DNA of 61,191 bases from Nocardiopsis alborubida (GCF_012396365.1 NZ_JAAXPG010000041.1:1-61191); one strand, 5' to 3'. Positions 16,349-26,028 are shown, counted from the stretch's first letter. The notes: generated by a model from the sequence alone, not told the origin. Program-made: numbers and translations.

Positions 16349-16377
16349 CCGGTGACCGGCAAGCGACCGGTCACCGG
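16349..16377 (+). terminator. Terminator after the LAxTG protein
   Basis: CCGGTGACCGG (16349-16359) and CCGGTCACCGG (16367-16377) form a perfect 11-bp stem with a seven-base loop, 40 bp downstream of the stop codon. There is no T tract. It may also serve the convergent gene that ends at 16469. Confidence 0.6.
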
Positions 16378-16468
16378 GCGGCGGCGGCAGGATCCTCGGC
16401 GACGGCTGGCACCGGCTGCCAGAGTCCCGCACGGGGGCTTCGACCCAGGTGGTCGGGGCCCCCGGCGC

Positions 16469-17653
16469 TCACCGGGGCTCTTCGGTGTCCGTCCGTGTCG
16501 TCCCCGTACCCCGCGCCTCCCGCGCGTCCGGCTCGGGGTACTCCTCGCGGATGCGCAGCGCCAGTTCGGTGAAGCCGCCGCGTTCCAGAACGATCACCTG
16601 TTCATGGACGAACTTCGCGCGCTCCTCGACGTCCTCGAAGGAGTCGACCAGCCCGCGCAGGATGGCCACCTGCACGTCGCGCTCGGCCGACTCGGGGCCT
16701 TCGCCCTCGGCTGGCCACCAGTAGCTCTCGTACCCCTCTCCGTCGACGTCGCTGCCCGGGCCCGGGAGCGGGTCGGGTCCGTCGTCCTCACCGAGGTCGG
16801 GCGCGTCGTCCAGCGGCTCGTCGAACGGGCCGAGACCGCCGAACGCGTCGAGGCCGCCCTCCACGGCTGACTGCGGGGCGACGTTCGGGCGCGGGGAGGG
16901 GGAAGCGGTCAGGTGCGGGGGAAGCGCCCGGGCGGGCGACTGGTCCTCCAGCTGCTCCTCGGCGTCGCGGACGGCCTCGCGCAGCTCGCGGTCCTTGCGG
17001 AGACCGGCCATGCGGCGCAGCCGCTCGGCGTCCTCCTCCGGCAGGCGCAGGCTCACCTCCTCCGCCCACACCACGACCCCGGCTCCGGTGACCGCCGTCT
17101 CCGTCGCGAGCCGGGCGGCCAGCTCACACTCGGCCGTCCCGTGGTCGCCGGGCTCGACGCCGCGGGCCAGCTCGGAGGCGCGGGTGACCACCGCCAGGAC
17201 GGCGGGGGCGACCGGGTTGCGCAGGCTCAGGTCCACGTGGCCCTCCCACCGCCAGTGCACCACGGCGCAGAACACCAGGTCGTAGTCCTCCGCGGCGCTG
17301 GGCAGCGCGACCGGGCGGATCCGGGTGCCGCGCGCGCCGCCGCGTTCGCCGAAGGCGCGGAGCGTCCCGTCCCGTCCGTCGTGGGCCTGCCCGTCGTGGG
17401 CCTGCCCGGGGGAGGCGTCCGCGGTCGCGTCGTCGGCCGTCGGAGCCCTCACGGCGGCCGCGACGTCCCCGAGGTTCGGAGCGAGGGCGCCCAGGACCAG
17501 CACGGCCGGAATCCACAGCAGGGTCCACAGACCGATCAGGGGGTACAGGACACAGGGCACGACGACCACCACGGTGGCTGCCGCCACGAGGTGCGCGCGG
17601 GTCAGGGGGGTGACGGGGGTGACGGTGTGCCTCCTCTCGCGGCGCGGTCGCAC
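16469..17653 (-). CDS. Unknown membrane protein with N-terminal hydrophobic hairpin
   Basis: About 394 aa. I do not recognise a family. Near the N-terminus is a hydrophobic stretch, AAATVVVVVPCVLYPLIGLW followed by TLLWIPAVLVLGAL, likely two membrane helices. Then come a disordered Asp/Gly-rich segment with a tandem GQAHDGQAHDG, a mixed alpha/beta region (DYDLVFCAVVHWRWEGHVDL, GAGVVVWAEEVSLRLP) and a charged helical part (RLRRMAGLRKDRELREAVRDAEEQL), a Pro/Asp-rich linker and a C-terminal helical domain (ERDVQVAILRGLVDSFEDVE). The start is uncertain: GTG 17653 is in frame, but the best ribosome site, GAGAGGAGG, lies just after it and is not followed by a standard start codon, so a CTG or later GTG could be used. 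Confidence 0.65.
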   Translation of the reverse strand: MRPRRERRHTVTPVTPLTRAHLVAAATVVVVVPCVLYPLIGLWTLLWIPAVLVLGALAPNLGDVAAAVRAPTADDATADASPGQAHDGQAHDGRDGTLRAFGERGGARGTRIRPVALPSAAEDYDLVFCAVVHWRWEGHVDLSLRNPVAPAVLAVVTRASELARGVEPGDHGTAECELAARLATETAVTGAGVVVWAEEVSLRLPEEDAERLRRMAGLRKDRELREAVRDAEEQLEDQSPARALPPHLTASPSPRPNVAPQSAVEGGLDAFGGLGPFDEPLDDAPDLGEDDGPDPLPGPGSDVDGEGYESYWWPAEGEGPESAERDVQVAILRGLVDSFEDVEERAKFVHEQVIVLERGGFTELALRIREEYPEPDAREARGTGTTRTDTEEPR

Positions 17654-18172
17654 CGGCCGGACCCGCTCTGGCGAACGGGGCTCCGCGGCGCGGTCCCGGG
17701 CGAACCGGCGCGGTCCCTTCCGGCGACATCCGACAGTCTGCCCCAGATCCGGAGCGGACGCGTCACGAACGGTTCCACACACCCCGCGACCACGTCACAC
17801 CCGTCGGACGGGCCTCATGCCTCGGGCCCCGAACCGCACATTCCCACGCTCCCCACACATCCCGTGGGCCTCGCCCTTCCGCGTCCCCTCCGGCACGACT
17901 CCACACCTCCGAGAACCACGCCCCGAGCACCACCGAGAACTACCGTCCCGCCGGCCCCCGGAGAACCACCGCCACGCCAACGGTTCCCGAGCCTGCCAGG
18001 CGAACACCCGACCAAGGGAACGTGTCCCCCGCACCCCTGTTGGACGAACACCTGCCGCCGTGTCGGCTCCGGGGTCGCCTCGGGTCTCCGAAACGGCACA
18101 GAATGCGATCATCCCCCGCGACTCACCCCCCGGACCCGCCCTCGTCGCCGAGCCCGCTCTCGGAGCCAGCCC
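17654..18172. other. Intergenic region with short GAGAACCAC-type repeats
   Basis: About 520 bp between divergent genes. No gene is supported. Around 17905-17975 the sequence carries three imperfect copies of a CCGAGAACCAC-like word (CCGAGAACCACG, CCGAGAACTACC, CGGAGAACCACC) at roughly 25-35 bp spacing, which could be a direct-repeat operator for the acyltransferase gene or simply low-complexity DNA. Confidence 0.4.
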
Positions 18173-20200
18173 ATGTTCTCAGCACCCGCCCGGACCGGAC
18201 GCCGCTTCCGGCCCGAGGTCCAGGGCCTGCGCGCCGTCGCCGTCCTCCTGGTCCTCGTCTACCACCTCAACCCCGCCCTGCTACCGGGCGGTTACGTCGG
18301 CGTCGACGCGTTCTTCGTGATCTCCGGCTTCCTCATCACGTCACTGCTGTACCGCGAGGCCACCGAACACGGCAAGGTGTCGATCGGCGGCTTCTACGTG
18401 CGCCGCATCCGGCGCCTCCTGCCCGCCGCGACGACGGTACTCCTGGTCACCGGCGCGGTCGCGCTCTTCCTCCTGCCCGTCACCCGTCTGGTCGACACCG
18501 CCTGGCAGCTGGTGGCCTCGGCCGCCTACGTGGAGAACCTCTACCTGGCCCAGCAGGCGGTGGACTACCTGGCGGCGGACGACCCGCCCAGCCCCGTCCA
18601 GCACTTCTGGTCGCTGTCGGTGGAGGAGCAGTTCTACCTGGTGTGGCCGCTCCTGTTCGTGGTGTGGGCGCTGGCCCGGCGCCGCTGGCGGGCCAGCGCA
18701 GGGACCCTCATCGTCCTGTTGGGCGCGGTGCTGGTGCTGTCCCTGGTCTGCTCGGTGCTGTTGACCTCGCAGGAGGCGGCCTCGGCGTACTTCCTGCCGA
18801 CGACCCGTGCCTGGGAGCTGGCCGTCGGCGGCCTGCTCGCGGTCGGGTTGGCGCACGGCAGCCTGCCCGAGCGCTGGCGCGCGCCCCTGGGCTGGCTCGG
18901 CCTGGCCGCCATCATCGGTTCCGCGGTGGCCTACGACGACGCCACCCCCTTCCCCGGCTGGGCGGCGATCCTGCCGGCCCTGGGCAGCGCGGCGGTGATC
19001 GCGGCCGAGGACTCCCCCGCGAGGCTGTCGGCGTCCCGGCTGCTGAGCACCGCGCCCGCCCGCTGGATCGGTGACGTGTCGTACTCGCTGTACCTGTGGC
19101 ACTGGCCGCTGATCGTCTTCGCGCTGGTGCTGCTCGGACAGGAGAGCCTCGGTGCGGTGGAGGCCCTGGCGGTCGCGGCCCTGTCCGTTCTGCTGGCGTG
19201 GGCGACCAAGGTGTGGGTGGAGGACCCGGTGCGCGACCGGGGCCTGGTCCGCCGCGGCCGCTCCGCCCTGGCCGTGGCCACCGCGGGCGTGGTGACGGTG
19301 GCCGCCGTGAGCGGCGCGGTGTACGTCCGGGCCGACCAGGAGCGGTCGGTGACCTTCGACCCAGCGGTGCACACCGGTCCCGCCGCCCTCGGCCAGACCA
19401 CTGACGTGGGGCCGCTCTACCCCTCCCCCGTCAACGCGGAGGACGACGTGCCCACGCTGTACGACGACGACTGCCAGGCCTCGCACTCCGAAACCGACCC
19501 CTCCGACCCGTGCGTGTACGGTCCCGAGGACGCCACCCGGGACGTGGCGGTGCTCGGGGACTCGCACAGCGCCCAGTGGGTCACCGCTCTCGAGGGGATG
19601 GCCGAGGAGCGGGGCTGGCGGCTGCACCTCTACACCAAGTCCTCGTGCGCTTTCACGGACACGGTGATGAAGGGCCCCGACGGCGGCCCGTACACGGCGT
19701 GCGGTGACTGGAACCGCGCGGTGGTCAACGAGCTGGAGGAGCTGCGGCCGGACCTGGTGTTCACCAGCTCCTCCACCGCCAGCGACCCGGCCGAGGAGAC
19801 CACCCCGGAGGAGGACCTGGCCGTGGTGGCCGAGGGCATGGGCCGCCTGTGGGAGGAGGTGGCGCAGGTCAGCGGCGAGGTCGTCGCACTGCGCGACACC
19901 CCGCGTGCCCGCCGGGACGTGGTGGAGTGCGTGGCGGCCAACCTCGACGACCCCTCAGCGTGCGAGCGGTCCGAGGAGGACGCGCTCCAGGACGCCGACC
20001 CGCAGGAGATCGCGGCCCGGGAGTCCGGGGGCGAGGTCCACTGGGTCGACCTCACCGACCGGTTCTGCGTCGACGGCGGGTGCCCCGCGGTGATCGGCAA
20101 CGTGATGGTCTACCGCGACTCCGGGCACATCACCAGCACCTACATCGACCTGCTCACCGATGACCTGGCCGCGCGGATGGACGAGGCGCTGGGGGCCTGA
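18173..20200 (+). CDS. OafA/YrhL-type acyltransferase with C-terminal SGNH domain
   Basis: 675 aa membrane acyltransferase. Residues about 10-345 are the acyltransferase-3 domain with ten or so helices: the signature GLRAVAVLLVLVYHLNP with its catalytic His, VGVDAFFVISGFLIT, and FYVRRIRRLLP; a FWSLSVEEQFYLVWPLL motif follows. After an eleventh helix (LAVATAGVVTVAAVSGAV), residues about 430-675 form an extracellular SGNH esterase-like domain with VLGDSHSAQWV as block I and DSGHIT near the end as the Asp/His block. Such fusions O-acetylate cell-wall or exopolysaccharide sugars. Start ATG 18173 with CGGAG upstream. It stands alone between a divergent unknown protein and a lipoprotein gene 89 bp downstream. 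Confidence 0.9.
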   Translation: MFSAPARTGRRFRPEVQGLRAVAVLLVLVYHLNPALLPGGYVGVDAFFVISGFLITSLLYREATEHGKVSIGGFYVRRIRRLLPAATTVLLVTGAVALFLLPVTRLVDTAWQLVASAAYVENLYLAQQAVDYLAADDPPSPVQHFWSLSVEEQFYLVWPLLFVVWALARRRWRASAGTLIVLLGAVLVLSLVCSVLLTSQEAASAYFLPTTRAWELAVGGLLAVGLAHGSLPERWRAPLGWLGLAAIIGSAVAYDDATPFPGWAAILPALGSAAVIAAEDSPARLSASRLLSTAPARWIGDVSYSLYLWHWPLIVFALVLLGQESLGAVEALAVAALSVLLAWATKVWVEDPVRDRGLVRRGRSALAVATAGVVTVAAVSGAVYVRADQERSVTFDPAVHTGPAALGQTTDVGPLYPSPVNAEDDVPTLYDDDCQASHSETDPSDPCVYGPEDATRDVAVLGDSHSAQWVTALEGMAEERGWRLHLYTKSSCAFTDTVMKGPDGGPYTACGDWNRAVVNELEELRPDLVFTSSSTASDPAEETTPEEDLAVVAEGMGRLWEEVAQVSGEVVALRDTPRARRDVVECVAANLDDPSACERSEEDALQDADPQEIAARESGGEVHWVDLTDRFCVDGGCPAVIGNVMVYRDSGHITSTYIDLLTDDLAARMDEALGA

Positions 20201-20289
20201 CGGGGGAGGCCGGGGGAAGGGGGTTAGGCTCGTCGCACCGGGCTTCCCACTCCCCCGGCCCGGACGACTCCTCCCCCCCTGGAGCCCCA

Positions 20290-21309
20290 GTGGACATCCC
20301 CCTCCGACTGTTCACCGCCGCCCTCCCCGCCCTGCTCTCGGGCGCCCTCGTCCTTGCGATGGCGGGGTGCGCCGACGGTGCGTCCGGTGCCGAGCCCTCT
20401 CCCTCTTCCTCTCCCCCGTCCTCTCCCGAAGGCGGCGAGGGGAACAGTGGTTCGGAGGAGACCGCGGCCTTCGTCCGCCCGGAGGACCCCTACGCGGGCA
20501 TGGACGCCGGGTTGAGCGAGCGCCTGCACCTGCCGGTGTACGACTACCGGCTCGACGAGTACGAGGGGTACGTCGTGCGCAGGGCCGAGGACACGCTGAC
20601 CGTGGAGTGCCTGGTGGACCTCGGATACGAGGCCGAGGTCAACTCCGCGATGGAGATGGACCCCCTGACCATGCGCGCCTTCGGCCCCCACAACGAGTAC
20701 CGCAGGTACGGGAACACGCGCGCCGACATCGCCGAGGAGCACGGTTTCTCCCTCCCCCTCGACGACGTCGCCGACCCCTACCTCCTCGGGGGCGACGCGG
20801 ACCTGCGCGAGCAGGCGCGGAGCGCGGTCCTCAGCACCGGAGAGGGCCTCAGCACCCCTTCGGGTGACACCGTGCCCGAGGGAGGGTGCGTGGGCCGGGC
20901 CCGTCAGCGGATCGACCCCGACGGCGCACCGGCGCACGGGACCGACGGGAACGGCGACGGCCCTGACACCCCGGACTCCCACCTCCTGGTGGAGGAACTT
21001 CTGGGCGAGTCCTACCTCGTCGCCGTGGAGGGCCCCGCCGTCGCCGAGGCCACCGTGGCCTGGGAGGCGTGCATGGCCGGTGCCGTGGACGGGTTCCACG
21101 GAACACCGCTCTCCGGTGAGGGTTCGGACCCCGAGGCAGCGGTTCCCGCGCTGGAGTGCGCGGACTCCTCCGGCTATCTGGACGCCTTCGTCGCCGCCGA
21201 GCGCGCCGCCTTGGAGGGCCTGGTCGCCGAGCACGAGGAGGCCCTCACGGCGCGCCGCGACCAGTTGCGGGAGAACCTGGAGACCTCGCTGGACATCCTC
21301 GGCTGGTAG
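20290..21309 (+). CDS. Secreted lipoprotein of unknown function
   Basis: 339 aa. The signal peptide ends in the lipobox LAMAGC (Cys about 27), followed by a Ser/Pro/Gly-rich tether (SPSSSPPSSPEGGEG). The mature domain has PVYDYRLDEYEGYVVRRAED, several Cys (ECLVDLGY, GGCVG, WEACMAG, LECAD) suited to two disulphides, and a C-terminal charged helix (AERAALEGLVAEHEEALTAR). I do not recognise the domain; similar lipoproteins with a YVVRxAED-like segment are common and unnamed in actinomycetes. Start GTG 20290. The gene follows the acyltransferase by 89 bp and ends before a strong terminator, so it may be the last gene of that unit. Confidence 0.8.
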   Translation: MDIPLRLFTAALPALLSGALVLAMAGCADGASGAEPSPSSSPPSSPEGGEGNSGSEETAAFVRPEDPYAGMDAGLSERLHLPVYDYRLDEYEGYVVRRAEDTLTVECLVDLGYEAEVNSAMEMDPLTMRAFGPHNEYRRYGNTRADIAEEHGFSLPLDDVADPYLLGGDADLREQARSAVLSTGEGLSTPSGDTVPEGGCVGRARQRIDPDGAPAHGTDGNGDGPDTPDSHLLVEELLGESYLVAVEGPAVAEATVAWEACMAGAVDGFHGTPLSGEGSDPEAAVPALECADSSGYLDAFVAAERAALEGLVAEHEEALTARRDQLRENLETSLDILGW

Positions 21310-21439
21310 TGGTTCGTCCGGAACGGAGGACACGGGAACCCCGCGAGGGCGGAATCCGGAAAACACGAGACCCCGGGGAGCACGGCGAATCGCGAAGCGG
21401 TGCATGATATCCCGTAATGACACCTTTTCCCGCACACAA

Positions 21440-21480
21440 CACCCCTTTTCCATGACACGAGAAAAGGGGTGCATTTCTTT
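21440..21480 (+). terminator. Rho-independent terminator after the lipoprotein gene
   Basis: CACCCCTTTTC (21440-21450) pairs perfectly with GAAAAGGGGTG (21461-21471) around a ten-base loop, followed by CATTTCTTT. A T-rich tail is rare in this genome, so this is the best intrinsic terminator in the window. Confidence 0.8.
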
Positions 21481-21825
21481 ATGAATGTCGCTATATGTGC
21501 AGTTCACGACGGTTCTCCAGACGCGCGAACCACCCGCGGACACGCGCGAACCCAAAAGGCCCGTGTTCTCCCCGTCAACGCACGCATGAGGGGTATGCTC
21601 GTGACCCGAAACGGCCGCGCAGGGAGAACACGGGAAATCCCCGGCCGTGAAAGGCGGAGCCGATGCAGGGACACGAAGCGACCGGAACCGGCGGGGCGGG
21701 AGCGATCACCGCCTCCGGCTCCAGAGGAGCCGCGTGAACTGACCGGCACCGCCTCCGGAGCCCGCCGCCCACCCCCCTCGCCGGACCGTACGACCACGAC
21801 CACACGAGGGGAGCGGGATCGCACG
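21481..21825. other. Leader region of the GTPase-system operon
   Basis: About 345 bp between the terminator and the large fibronectin-III gene. The frame is open in phase with that gene, but codon texture (RTREIPGRERRSRCRDTKRP and similar Arg/Pro-rich runs) looks untranslated. It probably holds the operon promoter; no operator stood out. Confidence 0.4.
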
Positions 21826-24800
21826 ATGCCCTGGGACGCACAGGAACGCACACGCTACGAGGACGAGGTGCTGGTGGCCGCGCGCGCCCACGGGCTGCCC
21901 GCGGACCTGTTCACGCGCTACGGTGTCGGACCCCGCCTGGAGTTGCGGTTGTGCGCCGACCCGGCCGCGTTCACCGAGCACGTCAACGAGGTGTGCGCCT
22001 ACTGGCGCGCGCTCCAGAGCCGCCGCCGCTCCCTGAAGGAGGTGCTGGTCGAGCTCGTCGCCGAGCACGAGCGGCTGGAGGGCGAGGGCGCGCTCACACA
22101 CGCCCACTTCCGACAGGTCCGCGCCGACGAGGCCCGGCGGGCCCTGAGTGCGTGGGCCGAGGTCGCCGAGGGCCTGACCACCACCCTCCTGGACCGCGAG
22201 ACCCTCCGGTCGATGATCGCGCCGGTGGGTGTCACCGAGGCCGACGCCGAGCGCGTCCTGCTCGACCACGACGTGCGCGTCGTGGACCGGCTTCCCGAAC
22301 TGGACGACGCCCTTCCCGAGCACACTCTGCGCGCCCTGCGCGAGCACCTGCGCACCCGGGGTGTGCCCTTCTCCCCCATGGAGGTCTTCGGCGAGCGGCG
22401 CCTGGCCGAGGGGTTCACCGTGCTGGAGGGTTTCCGGCTCCGCGACGGCACCGCCCTGGACAAGGCCGCCCTGGACGAGGCGGTCCAGCGCGTGCGGCTG
22501 GAACCGGAGTCCGAGGGCAGGACGGCGGCCGAGAACGTGCTGGAGATCCTGCGCGCCGAGGGCGACCGGGCCGACGCCCTCGTACTGGGGGAGATCGTCG
22601 GCGACCTGCGTGAGCGCCCGGAGGCACTGGCCGAGCCCGGCCTGGTCCGGCACTGGGTCCGCCGGGGGCTGGCCGAGGAGGAGGCGCTGCTGCTGGCCGC
22701 GGCCGTACGGCGGTCCGCCTCCGGTACCGACGCACCCGCCCGGGCGGAGCAGGACGTGCACGACCTGCTCGCGGACAACCGGCTGCGCCAGGCGCAGGAG
22801 GCCGCCGAAAACCTGCCCGAGGACCACGACCTGCACGAGCGCCTGCGCGCGCGGATGCACCAGGTGGAGGAGTTGACCGCGCAGGCGGAACGGGCGCTGC
22901 GCGCGGGCGACCGCGAGGAGGCCGCCCGGGCCCTGGCCGCGGCGGCGGACGCGGCCGCCGACGACGAGGCGCTCACCGCCCGGCTCGGCGAGGTGGCGAC
23001 GCTGCCGCCGCGCGGTGTGGAGGCCCGGGTCGACGGCCGGAGCGTGGTGGTCTCCTGGCAGCCCAGCCCCGCTCCGGCCGGGTCGGTCACCTACCGGGTG
23101 ACGCGGCGCACCGGACGGGACGGGAGCGCCCGCGAGACGCTGGTGGGCGAGTTGTCGGGGAGCGAGATCACCGACACCGGCGCCCCCGTGGGAGCGGAGG
23201 CGCGCTACGCGGTGGCGGCGGTGCTCGGCGGCACCGGGGTGTCGGAGGAGGTGTCGTCCGCGCCGGTGATGATCGCGCCGGAGGTCTCCTCGCTGCGGGT
23301 GCGCGCCGGGGAGCGCTCGGTGTCCGGATCCTGGCAGGCCCCGGCGGAGGCGGTGCGCGTGGAGGTGCTGCGCGGCGTGGGAGCGCCGCCGCGCGGCGCG
23401 GGCGACGGCGTGCGTGTGGAGACGGACGGGTCGGGGTTCTGCGACACCGACGTCGAGATGGACGTGGAGTACCACTACCGGGTCCGCGCGGTCTACGTGA
23501 CCTCGAACGGGCACGCGCGGGGGTCGGCGGGGCTCGTCCGCCGGGCCAGCCCGGGCCCGTGCCCGGAAGCGGTGCGGGACCTGTCCGTGGTGCCGGACGG
23601 CGGCGCGGACTTCCGGGCCTCGTGGACGCGTCCCTCCCGGGGGAGGGTCGTGCTGCGGGTCGGGGAGGAGCCGCCCGAGTGGCCCCTCGGCACGGTGGTC
23701 GGCCCCGACGACCTGGAGTCCTACGGCCGTGAGGTGGACCAGACCCCGGTGGCCGACGACGAGGGGTTCCCCGAGAGCCGGGGAGTCGGCACGAGGGGCG
23801 GAGCGGGTGTTCGCGCAGGCGCGGGCCGCGCCTCGGGTCCGCTCCCGGGGTCGGTGACCGGCCACGCGGACCTCGCGCGCGGAGGGCTGCCCAGTGAGGA
23901 GAGGGAGGGCGTGCGCGTGCTCGGGCCCGGGGAGAGAACCACGGGCCACACCCGCGCCGACACCCCCCCTTATGACGCATCCGGTCCGCACGCGTCACGC
24001 ACCGGCGCCGCAGTGCCCGAGGAGACCGGGGTCCGCCCCCGCGAGGGCGCGTTCCACGACACGGGACACGCGCACCCCGCGCCCCACGAGGAGAACGGGC
24101 ACCGACCCCGCGGGAGCGCCTTCCACGACACCGGCCACACGCACCCCGTGCTCCCCGAGGAGGGCGGACACGGGGATACCGAGGGCGTCCGCGTCCTCGG
24201 TCCGGGTGAGAGGAGCCCGGCCGAGAACCGGGACGCCGACCACGGCACGGACGCGCGACGCGGAGGCTTCGCCGACGAGGAGGGAGAGGGAGTCCGGATC
24301 CTGGGTCCCGGGGAACGGCCCTCGGGGCGGACCCGCACCGCCCCCGGTCAGGACACCCGCACCCCGCACACGCCCTCCGGCGGCTCCGCGGCTCCCGGAG
24401 GCGCCGAAGGGGAGCGCGTTCCCGACCCCGCCGAGGGAGCCGGGGATCGTACCCTCAGCGTCGGAAGGCACGCCAGGCTCTCCCCCGCCGCGGAGCCCCC
24501 GGCACCGGAGGCCACCGGGGAGGGGGACGGTGTCCCCGGTGCTCCCGCCCGAACCGGAGCGGACGCCCGCGACGAGCGGAACCGCTCCGCGAACGTCCAG
24601 GCGGTACCCCCGGCCGACGGCTCCGACCTGCCGCGCGTGGTGCTGCCGTCCCCGCCCGCGGGCGGGGAGGGCGAGGGCGCCCGCGTGCTCGGCTCCGCCG
24701 GGCGGGCCGACGCCGAGCTCCATGACGGCGAGGCCCGTACGGCGCACCCTCCGTCGCACCGCACCACCGCGGGCGAACGGCCGGGGACCGGGTCGGGCGG

Positions 24801-26028
24801 TGGACCGGTGGTGCCCCCGCAGGGGGTCGCCCTCCACGACCGCGCTGAGGGTTCCGCCGCCACGGGCCTGCTCACGGACGCGGCGGCCCGCGGAACCGGG
24901 CACGGCGGTACGGCCACGCACTCCAGACACGGGGGACCGGAAGGTCCCGGGGCACCCGAAAGCCGCGTGGCGGAAGGTCCGGGAACACCCGGCGGCACAC
25001 CCGGAGAGGATGAGAAGGCCGGGACTCCTGGGACGCCCGGGGATCACGGTGCGCCAACGTCCGCCCGGGCACCCGGAAACCCCGGAACGCCGGCGACTCC
25101 TGGTGTCTCCGGGGCCCATGGAGCAGAGACGACCGGAGCACCACCCTGGCACCGTGGAACAGCGGCGGCCACTGGTGTTCAGAGTGCCCCCGGGGCGGCG
25201 GCGATCGGAGCGGCCCCGTGGAACCGCGGGGCGACCACCACAGCGGTATCCGGGAACCGCATGACCGCGGCCGAGGAACAGGGCGCACACCAGGCACAGG
25301 CCGCACAGGAGGAACGGGAGCGGGTGGCGTTCACCCTGGATTCGGGCACCAACCACATCCTGGCGGTGACGGTGGCGGGCGACCAGGCGGTCGTGGGCGT
25401 CTCCGTGCGGGTGACCGCGGCCCCTCCCGTGGAGGGGCTGCGCGCGGAGCGGTTCGACACCTCGGTCCGGCTCGGGTGGACCTGGCCCGAGGACGCCTGC
25501 GCGGCGATCATCTCCTGGCGTCCCGAGGAGCGCGGCACGGAGACCTGGACCGGCGGCGAACTGCGCTGCACCCGCCGCCAGTACTCCTCCGACGGGGGCT
25601 TCGAGACACTGATGGGCCCCGAGTCGGTGCGGGTGGACGTGCGCGCCGTCGTCCCCTTCGAGGGCGGGGAGGCGGTGAGCTCCGCCGCGAGCGTCACCGT
25701 GCCCGGCCGGGCGGTGCTCGACTACCGCGTGGAGTCGGCGGGCCTGCTGCGCCGGGACCGGGTGGTGCACCTGGTCGCGGAGGAGGACTGCACCATGCCC
25801 GAGGTGGTCGTGGTGTACGCCGACGGCCCGGTCCAGCCGTACACCGCCGACCAGGGAACGGTGCTGGCTGTCCTGCCCGCCCAGTACCTGTCGGCGGGCG
25901 AGTGGGTCTCGGTGCGCGTACGGCCTCCGCGCGGCACCGGCCAGGGCTGGCTGATGTGCTTCCCGGCGGACGACGACGGGACGGGGGTGCGGCTGCGCCA
26001 GCCCCCGGTGAGGGAGTTGAGGTGCTGA
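21826..26028 (+). CDS. Large fibronectin-III / disordered protein, first gene of the GTPase-system operon
   Basis: 1400 aa from ATG 21826. Residues 1-395 are helical and acidic (WDAQERTRYEDEVLVAARAH; LAEEEALLLAAAVRR), with no signal peptide or membrane helix, so the protein is cytosolic. Residues about 398-640 hold three fibronectin-III-like modules (ARVDGRSVVVSWQPS, SLRVRAGERSVSGSWQAP, DFRASWTRPSRGRVVLRV). Residues about 640-1150 are disordered, His/Pro/Gly-rich, with four EGVRVLGPGER-type motifs, a duplicated AFHDTGHAHP/AFHDTGHTHP block, a collagen-like GxP stretch and a GAPPWHRG/GAAPWNRG pair. Residues about 1160-1400 are beta-rich, with another FnIII-like module (EGLRAERFDTSVRLGWTW). The stop overlaps the first GTPase gene by seven bases. 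Probably the scaffold or sensor of the system. Confidence 0.8.
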   Translation: MPWDAQERTRYEDEVLVAARAHGLPADLFTRYGVGPRLELRLCADPAAFTEHVNEVCAYWRALQSRRRSLKEVLVELVAEHERLEGEGALTHAHFRQVRADEARRALSAWAEVAEGLTTTLLDRETLRSMIAPVGVTEADAERVLLDHDVRVVDRLPELDDALPEHTLRALREHLRTRGVPFSPMEVFGERRLAEGFTVLEGFRLRDGTALDKAALDEAVQRVRLEPESEGRTAAENVLEILRAEGDRADALVLGEIVGDLRERPEALAEPGLVRHWVRRGLAEEEALLLAAAVRRSASGTDAPARAEQDVHDLLADNRLRQAQEAAENLPEDHDLHERLRARMHQVEELTAQAERALRAGDREEAARALAAAADAAADDEALTARLGEVATLPPRGVEARVDGRSVVVSWQPSPAPAGSVTYRVTRRTGRDGSARETLVGELSGSEITDTGAPVGAEARYAVAAVLGGTGVSEEVSSAPVMIAPEVSSLRVRAGERSVSGSWQAPAEAVRVEVLRGVGAPPRGAGDGVRVETDGSGFCDTDVEMDVEYHYRVRAVYVTSNGHARGSAGLVRRASPGPCPEAVRDLSVVPDGGADFRASWTRPSRGRVVLRVGEEPPEWPLGTVVGPDDLESYGREVDQTPVADDEGFPESRGVGTRGGAGVRAGAGRASGPLPGSVTGHADLARGGLPSEEREGVRVLGPGERTTGHTRADTPPYDASGPHASRTGAAVPEETGVRPREGAFHDTGHAHPAPHEENGHRPRGSAFHDTGHTHPVLPEEGGHGDTEGVRVLGPGERSPAENRDADHGTDARRGGFADEEGEGVRILGPGERPSGRTRTAPGQDTRTPHTPSGGSAAPGGAEGERVPDPAEGAGDRTLSVGRHARLSPAAEPPAPEATGEGDGVPGAPARTGADARDERNRSANVQAVPPADGSDLPRVVLPSPPAGGEGEGARVLGSAGRADAELHDGEARTAHPPSHRTTAGERPGTGSGGGPVVPPQGVALHDRAEGSAATGLLTDAAARGTGHGGTATHSRHGGPEGPGAPESRVAEGPGTPGGTPGEDEKAGTPGTPGDHGAPTSARAPGNPGTPATPGVSGAHGAETTGAPPWHRGTAAATGVQSAPGAAAIGAAPWNRGATTTAVSGNRMTAAEEQGAHQAQAAQEERERVAFTLDSGTNHILAVTVAGDQAVVGVSVRVTAAPPVEGLRAERFDTSVRLGWTWPEDACAAIISWRPEERGTETWTGGELRCTRRQYSSDGGFETLMGPESVRVDVRAVVPFEGGEAVSSAASVTVPGRAVLDYRVESAGLLRRDRVVHLVAEEDCTMPEVVVVYADGPVQPYTADQGTVLAVLPAQYLSAGEWVSVRVRPPRGTGQGWLMCFPADDDGTGVRLRQPPVRELRC
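23907..24705 (+). repeat. EGVRVLGPGER peptide-motif repeats in the disordered region
   Basis: Four dispersed copies of a short motif: EGVRVLGPGER at about 23907 and 24181, EGVRILGPGER at about 24286 and a weaker EGARVLGSAGR at about 24669. Codons differ between copies (gtgcgcgtgctc, gtccgcgtcctc, gtccggatcctg), so the conservation is at protein level while the flanks have diverged freely. This pattern suggests a linear binding motif. Confidence 0.75.

Noticed and set aside
24900..25260. Collagen-like GxP stretch read as a phage tail fibre.
   Set aside because: The triplets are irregular, the protein lacks secretion or phage neighbours, and the region is part of a cytosolic disordered linker.
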